64,000 nucleotides of DNA from Paenibacillus_F chitinolyticus_A (GCF_045038035.1 NZ_CP173427.1:5828001-5892000); one strand, 5' to 3'. Positions 37,450 to 46,963 are shown, counted from the stretch's first letter. The notes: generated by a model not told the origin, from the sequence alone. Translations and numbers: made by a program.

Positions 37450-38814
37450 TTAAGAGGACGGATTTTTGATTTTTTCCGTCAGGCTATGAATGATTTTGAA
37501 AAGTTCCTGATCTGTCTTCAGGGCCTCGCTAATTTTTTCGTGCGCATGGATAACGGTCGTGTGATCGCGTCCGCCGAACGCCTCGCCAATCTTGGGAAGA
37601 GAGAAATCGGTCATTTCCCGCGATAAATACATGGCAACCTGCCTCGGAAAAGCAACGGCTTTGGTCCGTTTCCTCGCTTTGAAGTCCTCCATTTTCAACC
37701 CGTAAAATTCTCCGACTTTCTGCTGGATATCCTGCATCGTAATGACCCGCGGCCGGCTTGAAGGGATAATATCTTTCAGCGCTTCCGCAGCCAGATGAGT
37801 CGTAATATCCTGGTTGCTCAAGGAGGAATAGGCGACAACCCTAATCAATGCACCCTCGAGTTCCCGAATGTTCGTATCGATCTGATTGGCGATATACACC
37901 ATCGCTTCATTCGGAATTTCAAGATTCTCGGCCTTGGCTTTCTTGCGGAGAATGGCAATACGCGTCTCCAGATCCGGCGGCTGGATATCCGTAATGAGTC
38001 CCCATTCAAAGCGCGAGCGCAGACGGTCTTCGAGCGTCGGGATCTCTTTGGGAGGCCGGTCGCTGGAAATGATAATCTGCTTGCCTTCTTCATGAAGGGC
38101 GTTGAATGTGTGGAAAAATTCTTCCTGCGTCTGTTCTTTACCCGCAAGAAATTGAATATCGTCTATAAGAAGCACATCGATGCTTCTGTATTTGTTGCGG
38201 AATCCTTCGCCGCGGTTGTCCCGGATCGCATTGATGAATTCGTTCGTAAATTTCTCGGAAGAGATGTAGAGAACGCGCGCCCGCGGATTATGTTCGAGCA
38301 CATAATGCCCGATTGCGTGCATCAAGTGGGTTTTCCCGAGTCCTACGCCTCCGTAGAGAAAAAGCGGATTGTATGCTTTGGCCGGGGCCTCCGCAACGGC
38401 AAGAGAAGCCGCATGGGCGAACCGGTTGCCGGCGCCGATAACGAACGTATCGAACGTGTACCGCGAGTTCATCATATGATGAAAAGTTTCTTCTTGAACG
38501 GGAGCGGCAGGCTCCTTCGGAATTTCCGGGGGCGGGGTTTGTACCGCGACGGGTGATTTCTCGTCGGACTCGTTTATGAATTTGACCTCGACTTGTTTGC
38601 CGAGAAATTCATAGATCGTGGTCCCGATCATTTTCGCGTAGCGGCTTTCCAGCCATTCTTTCGCAAAATTGTTCGGTGCGCTGATGACGACAGTCGTATC
38701 CGTAAAGACGGTAGCTCTTGTGGATTTAAGCCAAGTATCGAAGCTCGGCTTGCTTAATTTTTTTTGTATGATAGACAGGACTTGCTGCCATGAGTCGGTC
38801 GTATGGCTATCCAC
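37450..38814 (-). CDS. dnaA: Chromosomal replication initiator protein DnaA
   Basis: DnaA binds DnaA boxes and melts the origin. The 454-residue protein has domain I (about 1-85), a short linker, and an AAA+ domain with Walker A GGVGLGKTHL (about 155) and Walker B LLIDDIQF (about 215). Domain IV carries the DnaA signature GGRDHTTVIHAHEKI (about 415). It starts at GTG 38814, with AAAGGAG about 9 bases upstream. A DnaA box (38807-38815) overlaps the start codon. Confidence 0.99.
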   Translation of the reverse strand: MDSHTTDSWQQVLSIIQKKLSKPSFDTWLKSTRATVFTDTTVVISAPNNFAKEWLESRYAKMIGTTIYEFLGKQVEVKFINESDEKSPVAVQTPPPEIPKEPAAPVQEETFHHMMNSRYTFDTFVIGAGNRFAHAASLAVAEAPAKAYNPLFLYGGVGLGKTHLMHAIGHYVLEHNPRARVLYISSEKFTNEFINAIRDNRGEGFRNKYRSIDVLLIDDIQFLAGKEQTQEEFFHTFNALHEEGKQIIISSDRPPKEIPTLEDRLRSRFEWGLITDIQPPDLETRIAILRKKAKAENLEIPNEAMVYIANQIDTNIRELEGALIRVVAYSSLSNQDITTHLAAEALKDIIPSSRPRVITMQDIQQKVGEFYGLKMEDFKARKRTKAVAFPRQVAMYLSREMTDFSLPKIGEAFGGRDHTTVIHAHEKISEALKTDQELFKIIHSLTEKIKNPSS

Positions 38815-38815
38815 A

Positions 38816-39290
38816 ACAGTTCACTCCTTTAAACATAAAAAAGACTTGCGGAAAACGCCATGTCGCCTTGCTTCATGTCAATTACCACAAAATCTTGTCG
38901 ATTCTTATCCACACGAGTCAGGTTATGCAGAAGAGACTTGCTCGAATAGAGGGAAAATTGTTCACAATGTTATCCACAGGCTGTTGATAAACGAAGGGTG
39001 TCAGGAGAATATCCACAACAGAAACAATACTATATTAGCAAATGAGAGAGGGATTATCAACGCAATGTTTTAATTTATCCACATATTCAACCCCTTGTGT
39101 AAAGTTAATATTAACACCACTAGATATTGTTGATAATTTGTTTGCTTTCGACAAGTTCTGCACAGAGGCCTGAAAAATTTGTACACAGGTTGTTCCGACC
39201 GAGCTTCCACCTTGACTTATAGCCTCTCTTTGTGCTTTAATTGAAAAAGACATTTTTGGGATTAGATAGATCCTCAGGGAGGTGCAAATA
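38816..39290. other. oriC: oriC upstream region with DnaA boxes
   Basis: This 475-base gap between the divergent dnaA and rpmH genes holds several DnaA boxes. Perfect TTATCCACA sites occur at 38905-38913, 38970-38978 and 39075-39083, and a near match lies at 39009-39017. A further near box is at 38807-38815. The region around 39010-39130 is AT-rich. It corresponds to the upstream subregion of the bipartite Bacillus origin. A perfect -35 (TTGACA) on the minus strand lies near 38868-38880 but without a clear -10. Confidence 0.9.
39212..39241 (+). promoter_or_regulatory. Probable promoter of rpmH
   Basis: TTGACT (39212-39217), an 18-base spacer and TTTAAT (39236-39241) lie about 50 bases upstream of rpmH. 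Confidence 0.55.
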
Positions 39291-39291
39291 G

Positions 39292-39426
39292 ATGCGTCCT
39301 ACGTTTAACCCGAACACAAGAACACGGAAGAAGAACCACGGTTTCCGTAAAAGAATGAGCACGAAAAACGGCCGTAAAGTGCTGCAAGCACGCCGTCAAA
39401 AAGGTAGAAAAGTACTGAGTGCTTAA
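39292..39426 (+). CDS. rpmH: Ribosomal protein L34
   Basis: This 44-residue, very basic protein reads MRPTFNPNTRTRKKNHGF at its start and ends KGRKVLSA, the standard L34 sequence. GGGAGGTG lies 8 bases before the ATG. It is divergent from dnaA and begins the plus-strand arm, as in most bacteria. Confidence 0.98.
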   Translation: MRPTFNPNTRTRKKNHGFRKRMSTKNGRKVLQARRQKGRKVLSA

Positions 39427-39431
39427 TTGCC

Positions 39432-39457
39432 AGGCCACTTGATGTGGTCTTTTTTTC
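39432..39457 (+). terminator. Terminator or attenuator between rpmH and rnpA
   Basis: A 7-bp stem including one G-U pair (39432-39438 with 39444-39450) is followed by eight T residues. It would lower rnpA expression relative to rpmH. Confidence 0.75.
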
Positions 39458-39564
39458 TGGATTTTTATAGGCTTGTGAGGGTTTCGACCGATTAAACCGC
39501 CCGCTACCGGTGAAAACTAAGGTATGGGCGGTCAAAGAAGCGGTTTTGTTTGGAGTGCTTGCTT

Positions 39565-39912
39565 GTGGAAAAAAAGCTTAGGCTTGCAAAAAGAGAAGAT
39601 TTTCAAAAGGTGTACCGCTACGGAAAGTCGGCAGCGAACCACCAGTTTGTTCTATATTATATGCCCCGCCGTGAGAACGAACATTTCCGGCTTGGGATTT
39701 CGGCCAGCAAAAAGATTGGAAACGCCGTCATCCGCAACAGGCTGCGCCGCGTTCTAAAGGAAATTATCCGGCTGAACGAGGAGCGGTTTCCCGGTGGCTA
39801 TGATTATATTGTCATCGTGAGAAAGCCGGCCGTCGAAATGGATTTCCACGAGATGGAGAAGAGCATCTACCATGTTTTCAAACGGGCGGGGCTGCTGCGA
39901 AAAAACAGCTGA
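39565..39912 (+). CDS. rnpA: Ribonuclease P protein component
   Basis: RnpA helps RNase P RNA process tRNA 5' ends. The 115-residue basic protein has the family signature around GNAVIRNRLRRVLKE (about 55-70). I start at GTG 39565, with TTGGAG about 9 bases upstream. An in-frame TTG at 39550 would overlap that site. It is followed directly by yidC; the yidD gene often found between them is absent. Confidence 0.96.
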   Translation: MEKKLRLAKREDFQKVYRYGKSAANHQFVLYYMPRRENEHFRLGISASKKIGNAVIRNRLRRVLKEIIRLNEERFPGGYDYIVIVRKPAVEMDFHEMEKSIYHVFKRAGLLRKNS

Positions 39913-39974
39913 TCCCGGCTCGGTTTAAACATGCTTTAATTTCCAAGCAATTATTTCCTTGCCGGATTAAACTA

Positions 39975-39983
39975 TGGTATAGT
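39975..39983 (+). promoter_or_regulatory. Possible extended -10 promoter of yidC
   Basis: TGGTATAGT is an extended -10 element 34 bases upstream of the yidC TTG start. The -35 is poor. Confidence 0.4.
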
Positions 39984-40016
39984 TTATGGTGGAATAGAAA
40001 ACTGGGAGGACCTCAA

Positions 40017-40772
40017 TTGATTCGTCGAACCTACAAATATGCACCGCTTCTTTTGCTGTTGTTCGTGCTAACGGGTTGCGGCACTTCGCCTACCTCGTAT
40101 CCTCCATTGGATCCCGCGACAGCAGGATTTTTCACCAAATACTTCATTATCCCTCTGTCTGATCTGCTCGATTTCTTTGCCACTTCGATTGGCAATTCGT
40201 ACGGTATCTCTATCCTGATCGTAACCATCATTATCCGCCTGATCGTTCTGCCGCTGACGCTCAAGCAGTACAAGAGCTCCAAGCGTATGCAGGAAGTCCA
40301 GCCGGAAATGGCCAAAATCCGCGAAAAGTTTAAAGATAACCCGCAAAAACAGCAGGAAGAGACAATGAAGCTTTTCCAGAAGCATGGTGTCAATCCGCTT
40401 GCCGGATGTTTCCCGATTTTGATTCAGATGCCGATCCTGTTGGCGCTTTATCAAGCGATCGTGCGGAATCCGCACATTTTTTCACACCAATTTCTGTGGA
40501 TGGAACTCGGTAAGCCCGATCCGTTCTATGTACTGCCGATCTTAGCGGCGGCTACAACGTTCATTCAGCAGAAAGTAATGTCGGCTCAGAACCCGATGAA
40601 CAAACAGATGCAGAGCATCATGTTTATTTTCCCGGTGATGATCTTCGTGATGTCGATGAGCTTCGCATCCGCTTTGCCGCTGTACTGGATTTACAGCAAC
40701 ATCTTCACCATCGTTCAGACCTATTTCTTGTACGGTCGATCTCCTAAAACAAAAGGTGGACAGGCTGCATGA
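40017..40772 (+). CDS. yidC: Membrane protein insertase YidC/SpoIIIJ (Oxa1 family)
   Basis: This 251-residue insertase integrates membrane proteins, and in B. subtilis the copy here (SpoIIIJ) is also needed for forespore development. The lipoprotein signal ends LTGC (Cys21). Five membrane helices follow, with the conserved Arg of the first helix (IIIRLIVLPL) and the PILIQMPILLALYQA segment. It starts at TTG 40017, with GGGAGG upstream. The stop overlaps the jag start as ATGA. Confidence 0.97.
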   Translation: MIRRTYKYAPLLLLLFVLTGCGTSPTSYPPLDPATAGFFTKYFIIPLSDLLDFFATSIGNSYGISILIVTIIIRLIVLPLTLKQYKSSKRMQEVQPEMAKIREKFKDNPQKQQEETMKLFQKHGVNPLAGCFPILIQMPILLALYQAIVRNPHIFSHQFLWMELGKPDPFYVLPILAAATTFIQQKVMSAQNPMNKQMQSIMFIFPVMIFVMSMSFASALPLYWIYSNIFTIVQTYFLYGRSPKTKGGQAA

Positions 40773-41386
40773 AAAAAGTGATTGCGACGGGAAAAACGAT
40801 TGATGATGCAATAAAGGCCGGTCTTGCGCAGTTAAGCACTACGCAAGACCGGGTGCATGTCACCGTCCTGGAACAGCCGTCCAAAGGTTTTCTCGGATTG
40901 ATCGGCACGAAGGAAGCGAAGGTGGAACTCGAGAAGATCCCGGATCCGATCGAGGAAGCCGTTGCTTTTCTGAAAGAGCTGTTCGATACGATGGGGCTGG
41001 CTATCTCCATTGACCAGAAGCAAACGAAAGAAGGCCATTTGTTTAACTTAAGCGGATCCGAACTCGGAATATTGATCGGTAAAAGAGGACAAACTTTGGA
41101 CGCGCTTCAATATTTGGTCAATATCGTCGCAAATCGGTTCTCAAACGCGCATGTCCGCATTCTGCTCGATGCCGAGCAGTTTAGAGACAGACGGAAGCAG
41201 ACGCTGCAGGAACTGGCACACCGGCTTGCGGGCCGCGTCGTCCGTTCCCGGAAGGAATTGATTTTGGAGCCGATGAACGCTCAGGAGCGCAAAATCATTC
41301 ATGCCGAGCTGCAATCGCATCCGTCGGTGAAAACATACAGCAAAGGCGACGAGCCGAATCGTCGCGTTGTAATTACGTTAAGATAA
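40769..41386 (+). CDS. jag: Jag/KhpB RNA-binding protein
   Basis: This 205-residue protein has the Jag N-terminal domain (about 1-50; MKKVIATGKTIDDAI), a type II KH domain (about 75-145; GILIGKRGQTLDALQYL) and an R3H domain (about 150-205). KhpB proteins bind RNA and affect cell elongation and division. Translational coupling to yidC is conserved in Firmicutes. Confidence 0.96.
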   Translation: MKKVIATGKTIDDAIKAGLAQLSTTQDRVHVTVLEQPSKGFLGLIGTKEAKVELEKIPDPIEEAVAFLKELFDTMGLAISIDQKQTKEGHLFNLSGSELGILIGKRGQTLDALQYLVNIVANRFSNAHVRILLDAEQFRDRRKQTLQELAHRLAGRVVRSRKELILEPMNAQERKIIHAELQSHPSVKTYSKGDEPNRRVVITLR

Positions 41387-41392
41387 CTGTCT

Positions 41393-41430
41393 GCAATGAC
41401 CCTGTATTTTCTAGGCGTCATTGCTTTTTT
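41393..41430 (+). terminator. Terminator of yidC-jag
   Basis: An 8-bp perfect stem (41393-41400 with 41417-41424) is followed by six T residues, right after the jag stop. Confidence 0.88.
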
Positions 41431-41474
41431 CATAATTTGAGCGGTTACCGCTCCGCTTACGGGGTGTTTATTTT

Positions 41475-42851
41475 ATGATTTCAGATACAATTGCCGCCAT
41501 TGCCACTCCACTTGGGGAGGGCGGTATAGCGGTTGTAAGAGTCAGCGGCGACGAAGCCGTCAAGCTGGTGGAGCCGTTATTCCGGTCCAAAGTAAAATTG
41601 TCCGAGGCTCCGACACATACCATTCATTATGGGCATATCATTCACCCTGCATCGGGTGATAAAATAGAGGAAGTTCTTATCAGCGTCATGCGTGCACCGC
41701 GTTCTTTTACGACGGAAGATGTCGTTGAAATCAACTGTCACGGGGGAATTGTCTCCGTAAAACGGGTGATGGACCTCCTGCTGGAGCAGGGGATACGTGT
41801 TGCCGAGCCGGGTGAGTTCACCAAGCGCGCTTTTCTGAACGGACGGATCGACCTGACCCAGGCGGAAGCGGTCATTGACCTGATCCGGTCCAAATCGGAC
41901 CGTGCTTTTCAAATTGCGTTGAAACAGGTGGACGGCAATTTATCCAAAGCGATAGGCGAGCTGCGCTACCAGCTGGTTGAGCTGATGGCTCATATTGAAG
42001 TGAACATTGATTATCCGGAGCATGACGTAGAGGAAATGACCAATACGTTTATCCGCGAACGCTGCATTCAAGTGAGTTCCCGTATCGACGAGCTGTTAAG
42101 AACGGCCGAACACGGGAAGATTTTGCGTGAGGGCATTGTGACGGCGATTATCGGCAAGCCGAACGTCGGAAAGTCCTCGCTGCTCAATACGCTGGCGCAG
42201 GAGAACCGCGCTATCGTCACGGATATTCCGGGGACAACCCGGGATGTGATCGAGGAATACGTCAATGTGGGCGGCATTCCGCTCAAGCTTCTTGATACGG
42301 CCGGTATCCGGGAAACGTCGGACCTTGTTGAGCAAATCGGGGTAGAGCGTTCCAGGACGGCCTTGTCCGAAGCGGATTTGATTCTCCTGGTGTTAAACAG
42401 CAGCGAACCGCTGCTGCCTGAAGAACTCGCCATGATAGAAGAACTGCGACAGCGTCAAACTATCGTCATTTTGAATAAAACGGATCTTCCCTTACAAATA
42501 GATAAAGATGAGATCGAAGCCAAATTCCCGCAAGGGCGAGTGGTTTCACTATCTCTCCTGGAAGGAAGCGGCCTCACGGAGCTTGAAAAGGCGATCTCGG
42601 CTATTTTCTTTGAAGGCAATTTGGAATCCACGGACTTGACCTATGTCAGCAATGTCCGTCACATCGGACTTCTGAAGCAGGCTAAGGGCTCGCTGCGCGA
42701 AGCAATGGATGCCAATGACGCTTATGTGCCAATCGATATGATTCAGATTGATATCCGGGCTGCTTGGGAGCATCTCGGTGAAATTATAGGAGATTCGGTT
42801 GCCGAATCGTTGATTGATCAAATTTTTTCACAGTTCTGTCTTGGGAAATAA
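41475..42851 (+). CDS. mnmE: tRNA modification GTPase MnmE
   Basis: MnmE works with MnmG to add a carboxymethylaminomethyl group at wobble uridine 34 of certain tRNAs. The 458-residue protein has an N-terminal formyl-THF-binding domain, a helical domain and an inserted G domain with G1 GKPNVGKSS (about 225), DTAG (about 271) and NKTD. The C-terminal FCLGK holds the conserved Cys. GGGGTG precedes the ATG. Confidence 0.98.
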   Translation: MISDTIAAIATPLGEGGIAVVRVSGDEAVKLVEPLFRSKVKLSEAPTHTIHYGHIIHPASGDKIEEVLISVMRAPRSFTTEDVVEINCHGGIVSVKRVMDLLLEQGIRVAEPGEFTKRAFLNGRIDLTQAEAVIDLIRSKSDRAFQIALKQVDGNLSKAIGELRYQLVELMAHIEVNIDYPEHDVEEMTNTFIRERCIQVSSRIDELLRTAEHGKILREGIVTAIIGKPNVGKSSLLNTLAQENRAIVTDIPGTTRDVIEEYVNVGGIPLKLLDTAGIRETSDLVEQIGVERSRTALSEADLILLVLNSSEPLLPEELAMIEELRQRQTIVILNKTDLPLQIDKDEIEAKFPQGRVVSLSLLEGSGLTELEKAISAIFFEGNLESTDLTYVSNVRHIGLLKQAKGSLREAMDANDAYVPIDMIQIDIRAAWEHLGEIIGDSVAESLIDQIFSQFCLGK

Positions 42852-42873
42852 GACGGTATAGGAGGTAGAAAAG

Positions 42874-44763
42874 ATGGGCTACTCAGCCGGGAACTACGAA
42901 GTTATCGTCATCGGAGCGGGCCATGCGGGTGTCGAGTCGGCGCTGGCCGCAGCCAGAATGGGCTGTGAAACGCTTCTGCTCACCATCAACCTGGATATGG
43001 TTGCTTTCATGCCTTGCAATCCATCTATCGGGGGACCTGCCAAAGGGCACGTTGTCCGTGAAATCGACGCGCTTGGCGGAGAAATGGGACGCAATATCGA
43101 CAAAACGTACATTCAAATGCGGATGTTGAACACAGGAAAAGGGCCGGCCGTTCATGCCCTGCGTGCTCAGGCGGACAAATTTCTGTATCAGCACATGATG
43201 AAAGAAACGATCGAAAGCACTCCAAACCTGACGTTACGTCAGGGAATGGTGGAAGAACTGCTTGTGGAGGATGGCGTCTGCAAAGGCGTAGTAACGAAGA
43301 CCGGGGCGGAATATTACGGCAAAGCGGTCGTTCTGACAACAGGCACTTATCTGCGCGGGAAAGTAATTATGGGCGAACTTATGTACGAAAGCGGCCCTAA
43401 CAACCAGCAGCCTTCTGTCCGGTTGTCGCAATCTCTGCGTGACTTGGGTCTGGAACTTGTCCGTTTCAAAACGGGAACTCCGCCGCGTGTGCATAAGGAC
43501 TCCATTGATTTTTCCAAAACGGAAATTCAGCCCGGGGACGAAAATCCAAGATTTTTCTCCTACGAAACGAAAGAGGGCACGCAAGATCAGCTGCCGTGCT
43601 GGCTGACTTATACGACCGAGAATACTCACGAAATTATTAACGATAATCTGCATCGTGCGCCGATGTTTTCGGGAGCCATTGAAGGAACGGGTCCCCGTTA
43701 TTGTCCTTCTATCGAGGATAAAATCGTACGTTTTGCCGATAAACCGAAGCATCAGATTTTCCTTGAGCCGGAAGGACGCAATACGTCCGAGTATTATGTA
43801 CAAGGATTGTCGACAAGCATGCCGGAAGATGTGCAGCTCAAAATCTTGCGCTCGATTACAGGCTTGGAGAAGGTTGAAATGATGCGTACCGGTTACGCGA
43901 TCGAATACGATGCGGTTGTTCCGACGCAGCTGAAACCGACTCTTGAAACCAAGTTGGTTGAGGGGTTGTTTACGGCAGGGCAGATCAACGGAACCTCGGG
44001 TTATGAAGAAGCTGCCGGTCAAGGCATCATGGCCGGTATTAATGCGGCCTGCAAGGTGCAGGGGAAGGACCCGGTCATTCTCGACCGTTCCGAAGGCTAC
44101 ATCGGCGTGCTGATCGATGACCTGGTAACCAAGGGAACGTCGGAGCCTTACCGCTTGCTCACTTCGCGTGCGGAATACCGCCTGCTGCTTCGCCACGATA
44201 ACGCCGATCTCCGGCTTACTCCGATCGGACATAAAATCGGGCTGATTCCGGAAGAACGTTACCAGCGTTTTCTGGAGAAGAAGGAACAGATCGAACAGGA
44301 ACTGCACCGTCTTAAAACCACCAAGGTCCGTCCGGAACCTCACGTCCAGGCTATTCTCGAGGAAGCGGGCACTGTCCTGTTGAATAATGCCGTGGATCTT
44401 CTTACCCTTCTAAAACGACCGGAAATCAATTACTCTCACATTGAGGGTATGCTTCCTCTGCCGGTAGAGCTTTCCGATGAGGTAAAAGAGCAGGCCGAAA
44501 TTCAAGTGAAATATGCGGGCTATATCGAAAAACAGCTGGCGCAGGTGGAACGGCTTAAAAAGATGGAGAAGAAAAAGATTCCGGACGATATCATCTATGA
44601 AGATATTCACGGAATTGCAACGGAAGCTAAGCAGAAGCTCGCAAAAATTCGTCCCGTATCCATCGGACAGGCGAGCCGGATCTCTGGTGTAACACCGGCG
44701 GACATCTCCATCCTACTCGTGTACCTGGAGCATTACAACCAAGTTATCGCTGCAAGGGGATAG
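42874..44763 (+). CDS. mnmG: tRNA uridine-5-carboxymethylaminomethyl modification enzyme MnmG (GidA)
   Basis: MnmG is the FAD-binding partner of MnmE. The 629-residue protein has the dinucleotide fold VIVIGAGHAGVESALAAA (about 10-27), the two GidA signatures (GPKGHVVREIDALGGEMG-like and GQINGTSGYEEAAAQG-like, here with AGQG), and the C-terminal MnmE/tRNA-binding domain. It lies 22 bases after mnmE. Confidence 0.98.
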   Translation: MGYSAGNYEVIVIGAGHAGVESALAAARMGCETLLLTINLDMVAFMPCNPSIGGPAKGHVVREIDALGGEMGRNIDKTYIQMRMLNTGKGPAVHALRAQADKFLYQHMMKETIESTPNLTLRQGMVEELLVEDGVCKGVVTKTGAEYYGKAVVLTTGTYLRGKVIMGELMYESGPNNQQPSVRLSQSLRDLGLELVRFKTGTPPRVHKDSIDFSKTEIQPGDENPRFFSYETKEGTQDQLPCWLTYTTENTHEIINDNLHRAPMFSGAIEGTGPRYCPSIEDKIVRFADKPKHQIFLEPEGRNTSEYYVQGLSTSMPEDVQLKILRSITGLEKVEMMRTGYAIEYDAVVPTQLKPTLETKLVEGLFTAGQINGTSGYEEAAGQGIMAGINAACKVQGKDPVILDRSEGYIGVLIDDLVTKGTSEPYRLLTSRAEYRLLLRHDNADLRLTPIGHKIGLIPEERYQRFLEKKEQIEQELHRLKTTKVRPEPHVQAILEEAGTVLLNNAVDLLTLLKRPEINYSHIEGMLPLPVELSDEVKEQAEIQVKYAGYIEKQLAQVERLKKMEKKKIPDDIIYEDIHGIATEAKQKLAKIRPVSIGQASRISGVTPADISILLVYLEHYNQVIAARG

Positions 44764-44771
44764 AGGAATTT

Positions 44772-45500
44772 ATGACCGATTTCATACAAGAGCAGTTTAT
44801 TAGTCATTTGCAGCCCCACCAGCTGTCTTTCTCCGATGAACAGCTTCAACAGTTCGAGACGTATTACCGCTTGCTTGTGGAGTGGAACGAGAAAATCAAT
44901 CTAACCGCGATCACAGAGCGCGACCAGGTTTATTTGAAACACTTCTATGATTCGCTATCGCTTGCCTTTTATTTGGATATGGAAAAAGTAGAGACTCTGG
45001 CGGATATCGGTTCTGGTGCCGGTTTCCCCAGCATCCCTTTGAAAATCGCTTTCCCGCATCTGAAGGTTACGATTGTGGATTCATTGAACAAACGGATTGT
45101 TTTTCTGAATGAGCTCGTAAAAGAGCTCGGGCTGACGGATGTAACGTGTGTCCATGCCCGTGCGGAAGATGCGGCCCGGCTGCAGCAGCACCGTGACCGG
45201 TATGATTTGGTTACGGCGCGGGCAGTCGCTAGGCTTAGCGTGCTGAATGAATTTTGCCTGCCTTTTGTGAAGGTAGGGGGATTGTTTGTTGCGATGAAGG
45301 CCGCGGATGCGGAAGAAGAGATGAAAGAGGCAGCCTTTAGCATAGGCTTGCTCAAAGGTCGGCTTAAACAGGTAGATCGTTTGGAATTGCCAGTCGAGAA
45401 GTCCATACGACATTTTATCCAAATCCAGAAAACAGCACCTACACCCGGTAAATATCCTCGTAAAGCTGGATTACCTTTAAAGCAGCCTTTAGTGAAATAG
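44772..45500 (+). CDS. rsmG: 16S rRNA (guanine527-N7)-methyltransferase RsmG (GidB)
   Basis: RsmG methylates G527 of 16S rRNA with SAM. The 242-residue protein has the SAM motif DIGSGAGFPSIPLKI (about 77-91) and the conserved VTARAVARL segment (about 150). It lies 8 bases after mnmG in the mnmE-mnmG-rsmG operon. Confidence 0.97.
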   Translation: MTDFIQEQFISHLQPHQLSFSDEQLQQFETYYRLLVEWNEKINLTAITERDQVYLKHFYDSLSLAFYLDMEKVETLADIGSGAGFPSIPLKIAFPHLKVTIVDSLNKRIVFLNELVKELGLTDVTCVHARAEDAARLQQHRDRYDLVTARAVARLSVLNEFCLPFVKVGGLFVAMKAADAEEEMKEAAFSIGLLKGRLKQVDRLELPVEKSIRHFIQIQKTAPTPGKYPRKAGLPLKQPLVK

Positions 45501-45502
45501 GA

Positions 45503-45518
45503 TGTTTCACGTGGAACA
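45503..45518. promoter_or_regulatory. parS: parS centromere site
   Basis: TGTTTCACGTGGAACA is a perfect match to the Bacillus parS palindrome. The symmetry extends to 20 bases (45501-45520). ParB loads here and spreads as a CTP-bound clamp. It lies 2 bases after rsmG. Confidence 0.96.
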
Positions 45519-45759
45519 TCCTTACCAGGAATTTCATGAATTCTTACCGTTATTGGCAGGAAAAAGATGGGCGGCTGACGAATATCTTATATAGGGGATT
45601 TTTACGCAATTAAAGATCTATGGATAGAATTGTCGTGATAGGGGAGTCTGCGACCCTTCTTTAATTCTTTGGTTTCAGATAAACGGGTTGGTAGAATGCC
45701 GAGGCTTTGCTTTCTCCTTCCTGTAAAATATCGGGGAAGAGTTGGGTGGTATTATATTC

Positions 45760-46587
45760 ATGAAAGAGCAGCTATCAAAACTTTTTGGTTTTACGGAGCG
45801 AAGCAATATGGATGAAGTTAAAAACATTCCCGTACAAAACATCAATCCGAGTCCGTACCAGCCAAGAACGATTTTTGATGATGATCGCATTGATGAACTT
45901 TGCCAAACGATTCGTACACATGGCGTTATTCAGCCTATCGTTGTAAGGGTGCGTAATAATACTTTTGAGTTAATAGCAGGGGAACGCCGCTTAAGAGCGG
46001 TCAAAAAGCTCGGTCTGGAAACCATTCCTGCCATCGTGCGGGAATTCAACGATTCTCAAGCGGCGTCTATTGCTCTAATCGAAAATCTGCAGCGTGAAGG
46101 TTTGACGGCGATCGAAGAAGCGGCCGCGTATCAGCAGCTTATAGAGATGCATGATCTCACCCAAGAAAGTCTGGCACAGCGTCTGGGCAAAAGCCAATCG
46201 ACTATCGCCAACAAGATTCGTCTGTTGAATTTGAGCGAGCCTGTTAAAATGGCACTTATTGAGCGGAAGATCACGGAGAGACATGCGCGTGCTCTGCTTT
46301 CTTTGGATCAAGAAGAGCTTCAGGTTAAAATTCTTGAAGAGGTTATCGCTAAAGAGCTTAATGTGAAGCAGACGGAAACACGCATTCAATTTTTGAAAGA
46401 AGCTACCCAGATTAAAAAAAGCAAACGTGTTTCTTATTCGAAAGATGTACGTCTGGCGCTAAATACCATCAGACAGTCCGTTGAGATGGTGGCCAGCTCG
46501 GGTCTCAATATTAATACGGCTGAGCAGGATCATGAAGATCACTACGAAATCATCATTAAAATTCCTAAGCAGCATTCGGCAAAATAA
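45760..46587 (+). CDS. noc: Nucleoid occlusion protein Noc
   Basis: Noc is a ParB paralogue that blocks division over the nucleoid. I start at ATG 45760, giving the amphipathic N-terminus MKEQLSKLFGF that anchors Noc to the membrane. GGGTGGT lies 9 bases before. A TTG at 45742 is a possible alternative. The 275-residue protein has the CTP-binding motifs (GERRLRA, ENLQRE) and a helix-turn-helix (QRLGKSQSTIANKIRLL). The gene order rsmG-noc-parA-parB is that of B. subtilis. Confidence 0.96.
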   Translation: MKEQLSKLFGFTERSNMDEVKNIPVQNINPSPYQPRTIFDDDRIDELCQTIRTHGVIQPIVVRVRNNTFELIAGERRLRAVKKLGLETIPAIVREFNDSQAASIALIENLQREGLTAIEEAAAYQQLIEMHDLTQESLAQRLGKSQSTIANKIRLLNLSEPVKMALIERKITERHARALLSLDQEELQVKILEEVIAKELNVKQTETRIQFLKEATQIKKSKRVSYSKDVRLALNTIRQSVEMVASSGLNINTAEQDHEDHYEIIIKIPKQHSAK

Positions 46588-46607
46588 TCAAGGGATTAAA
46601 GCATAAT

Positions 46608-46670
46608 CCTCCTGTATGACAAAGGTAGTTTCCCGTAAAGGAAGCTGGATTTGTAACAGGAGGTTTTTTT
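46608..46670 (+). terminator. Terminator of noc
   Basis: An 8-bp stem (46608-46615 with 46656-46663) enclosing a 40-base loop is followed by seven T residues. The loop can form a small inner hairpin. Confidence 0.65.
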
Positions 46671-46698
46671 GTTTAGAAAGATTAGATTATGGAGTTAA

Positions 46699-46963
46699 TT
46701 GAGTGGGGGGACATCAGAAAGGATTTTTAAAATTCAACTGCAAAATATCAGGAAAAGTGCAAACTTTTTAGGTGCGGGATACGTCATAGGTTTGTTCGTT
46801 ATTTACTGTATGGATCTAAGTGAGAAAGAGCCATATGTGTATAGCTTGATGGACGCTTGGAAACCGGTTTGAAACTACTGTCGAGCAATCTGCCAAATTT
46901 CTTCATTTTGTTGTCGGAACCTGCATTTTTATTAGTTTCGTTCTCTTGATTATGGTAATATAG
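46699..46963 (+). pseudogene. Frameshifted gene for small two-helix membrane protein
   Basis: From TTG 46699 (GGAG just upstream) a frame encodes 57 residues with one membrane helix (NFLGAGYVIGLFVIYCM), stopping at TGA 46870. Shifting +1 there, at GTTTGA, opens a frame of 30 more codons with a second helix (VVGTCIFISFVLLIMVI), ending at TAG 46961. Both halves look like protein, so this is either a gene broken by a one-base insertion, a programmed +1 frameshift, or a sequencing error. An alternative ATG at 46689 would need a shift at the following G run. The family is unknown. The rest of the 46588-47020 gap holds only the noc terminator and no clear promoter. Confidence 0.5.

Noticed and set aside
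39913..40016. yidD gene between rnpA and yidC
   Set aside because: The gap is only 104 bases and has no such reading frame.
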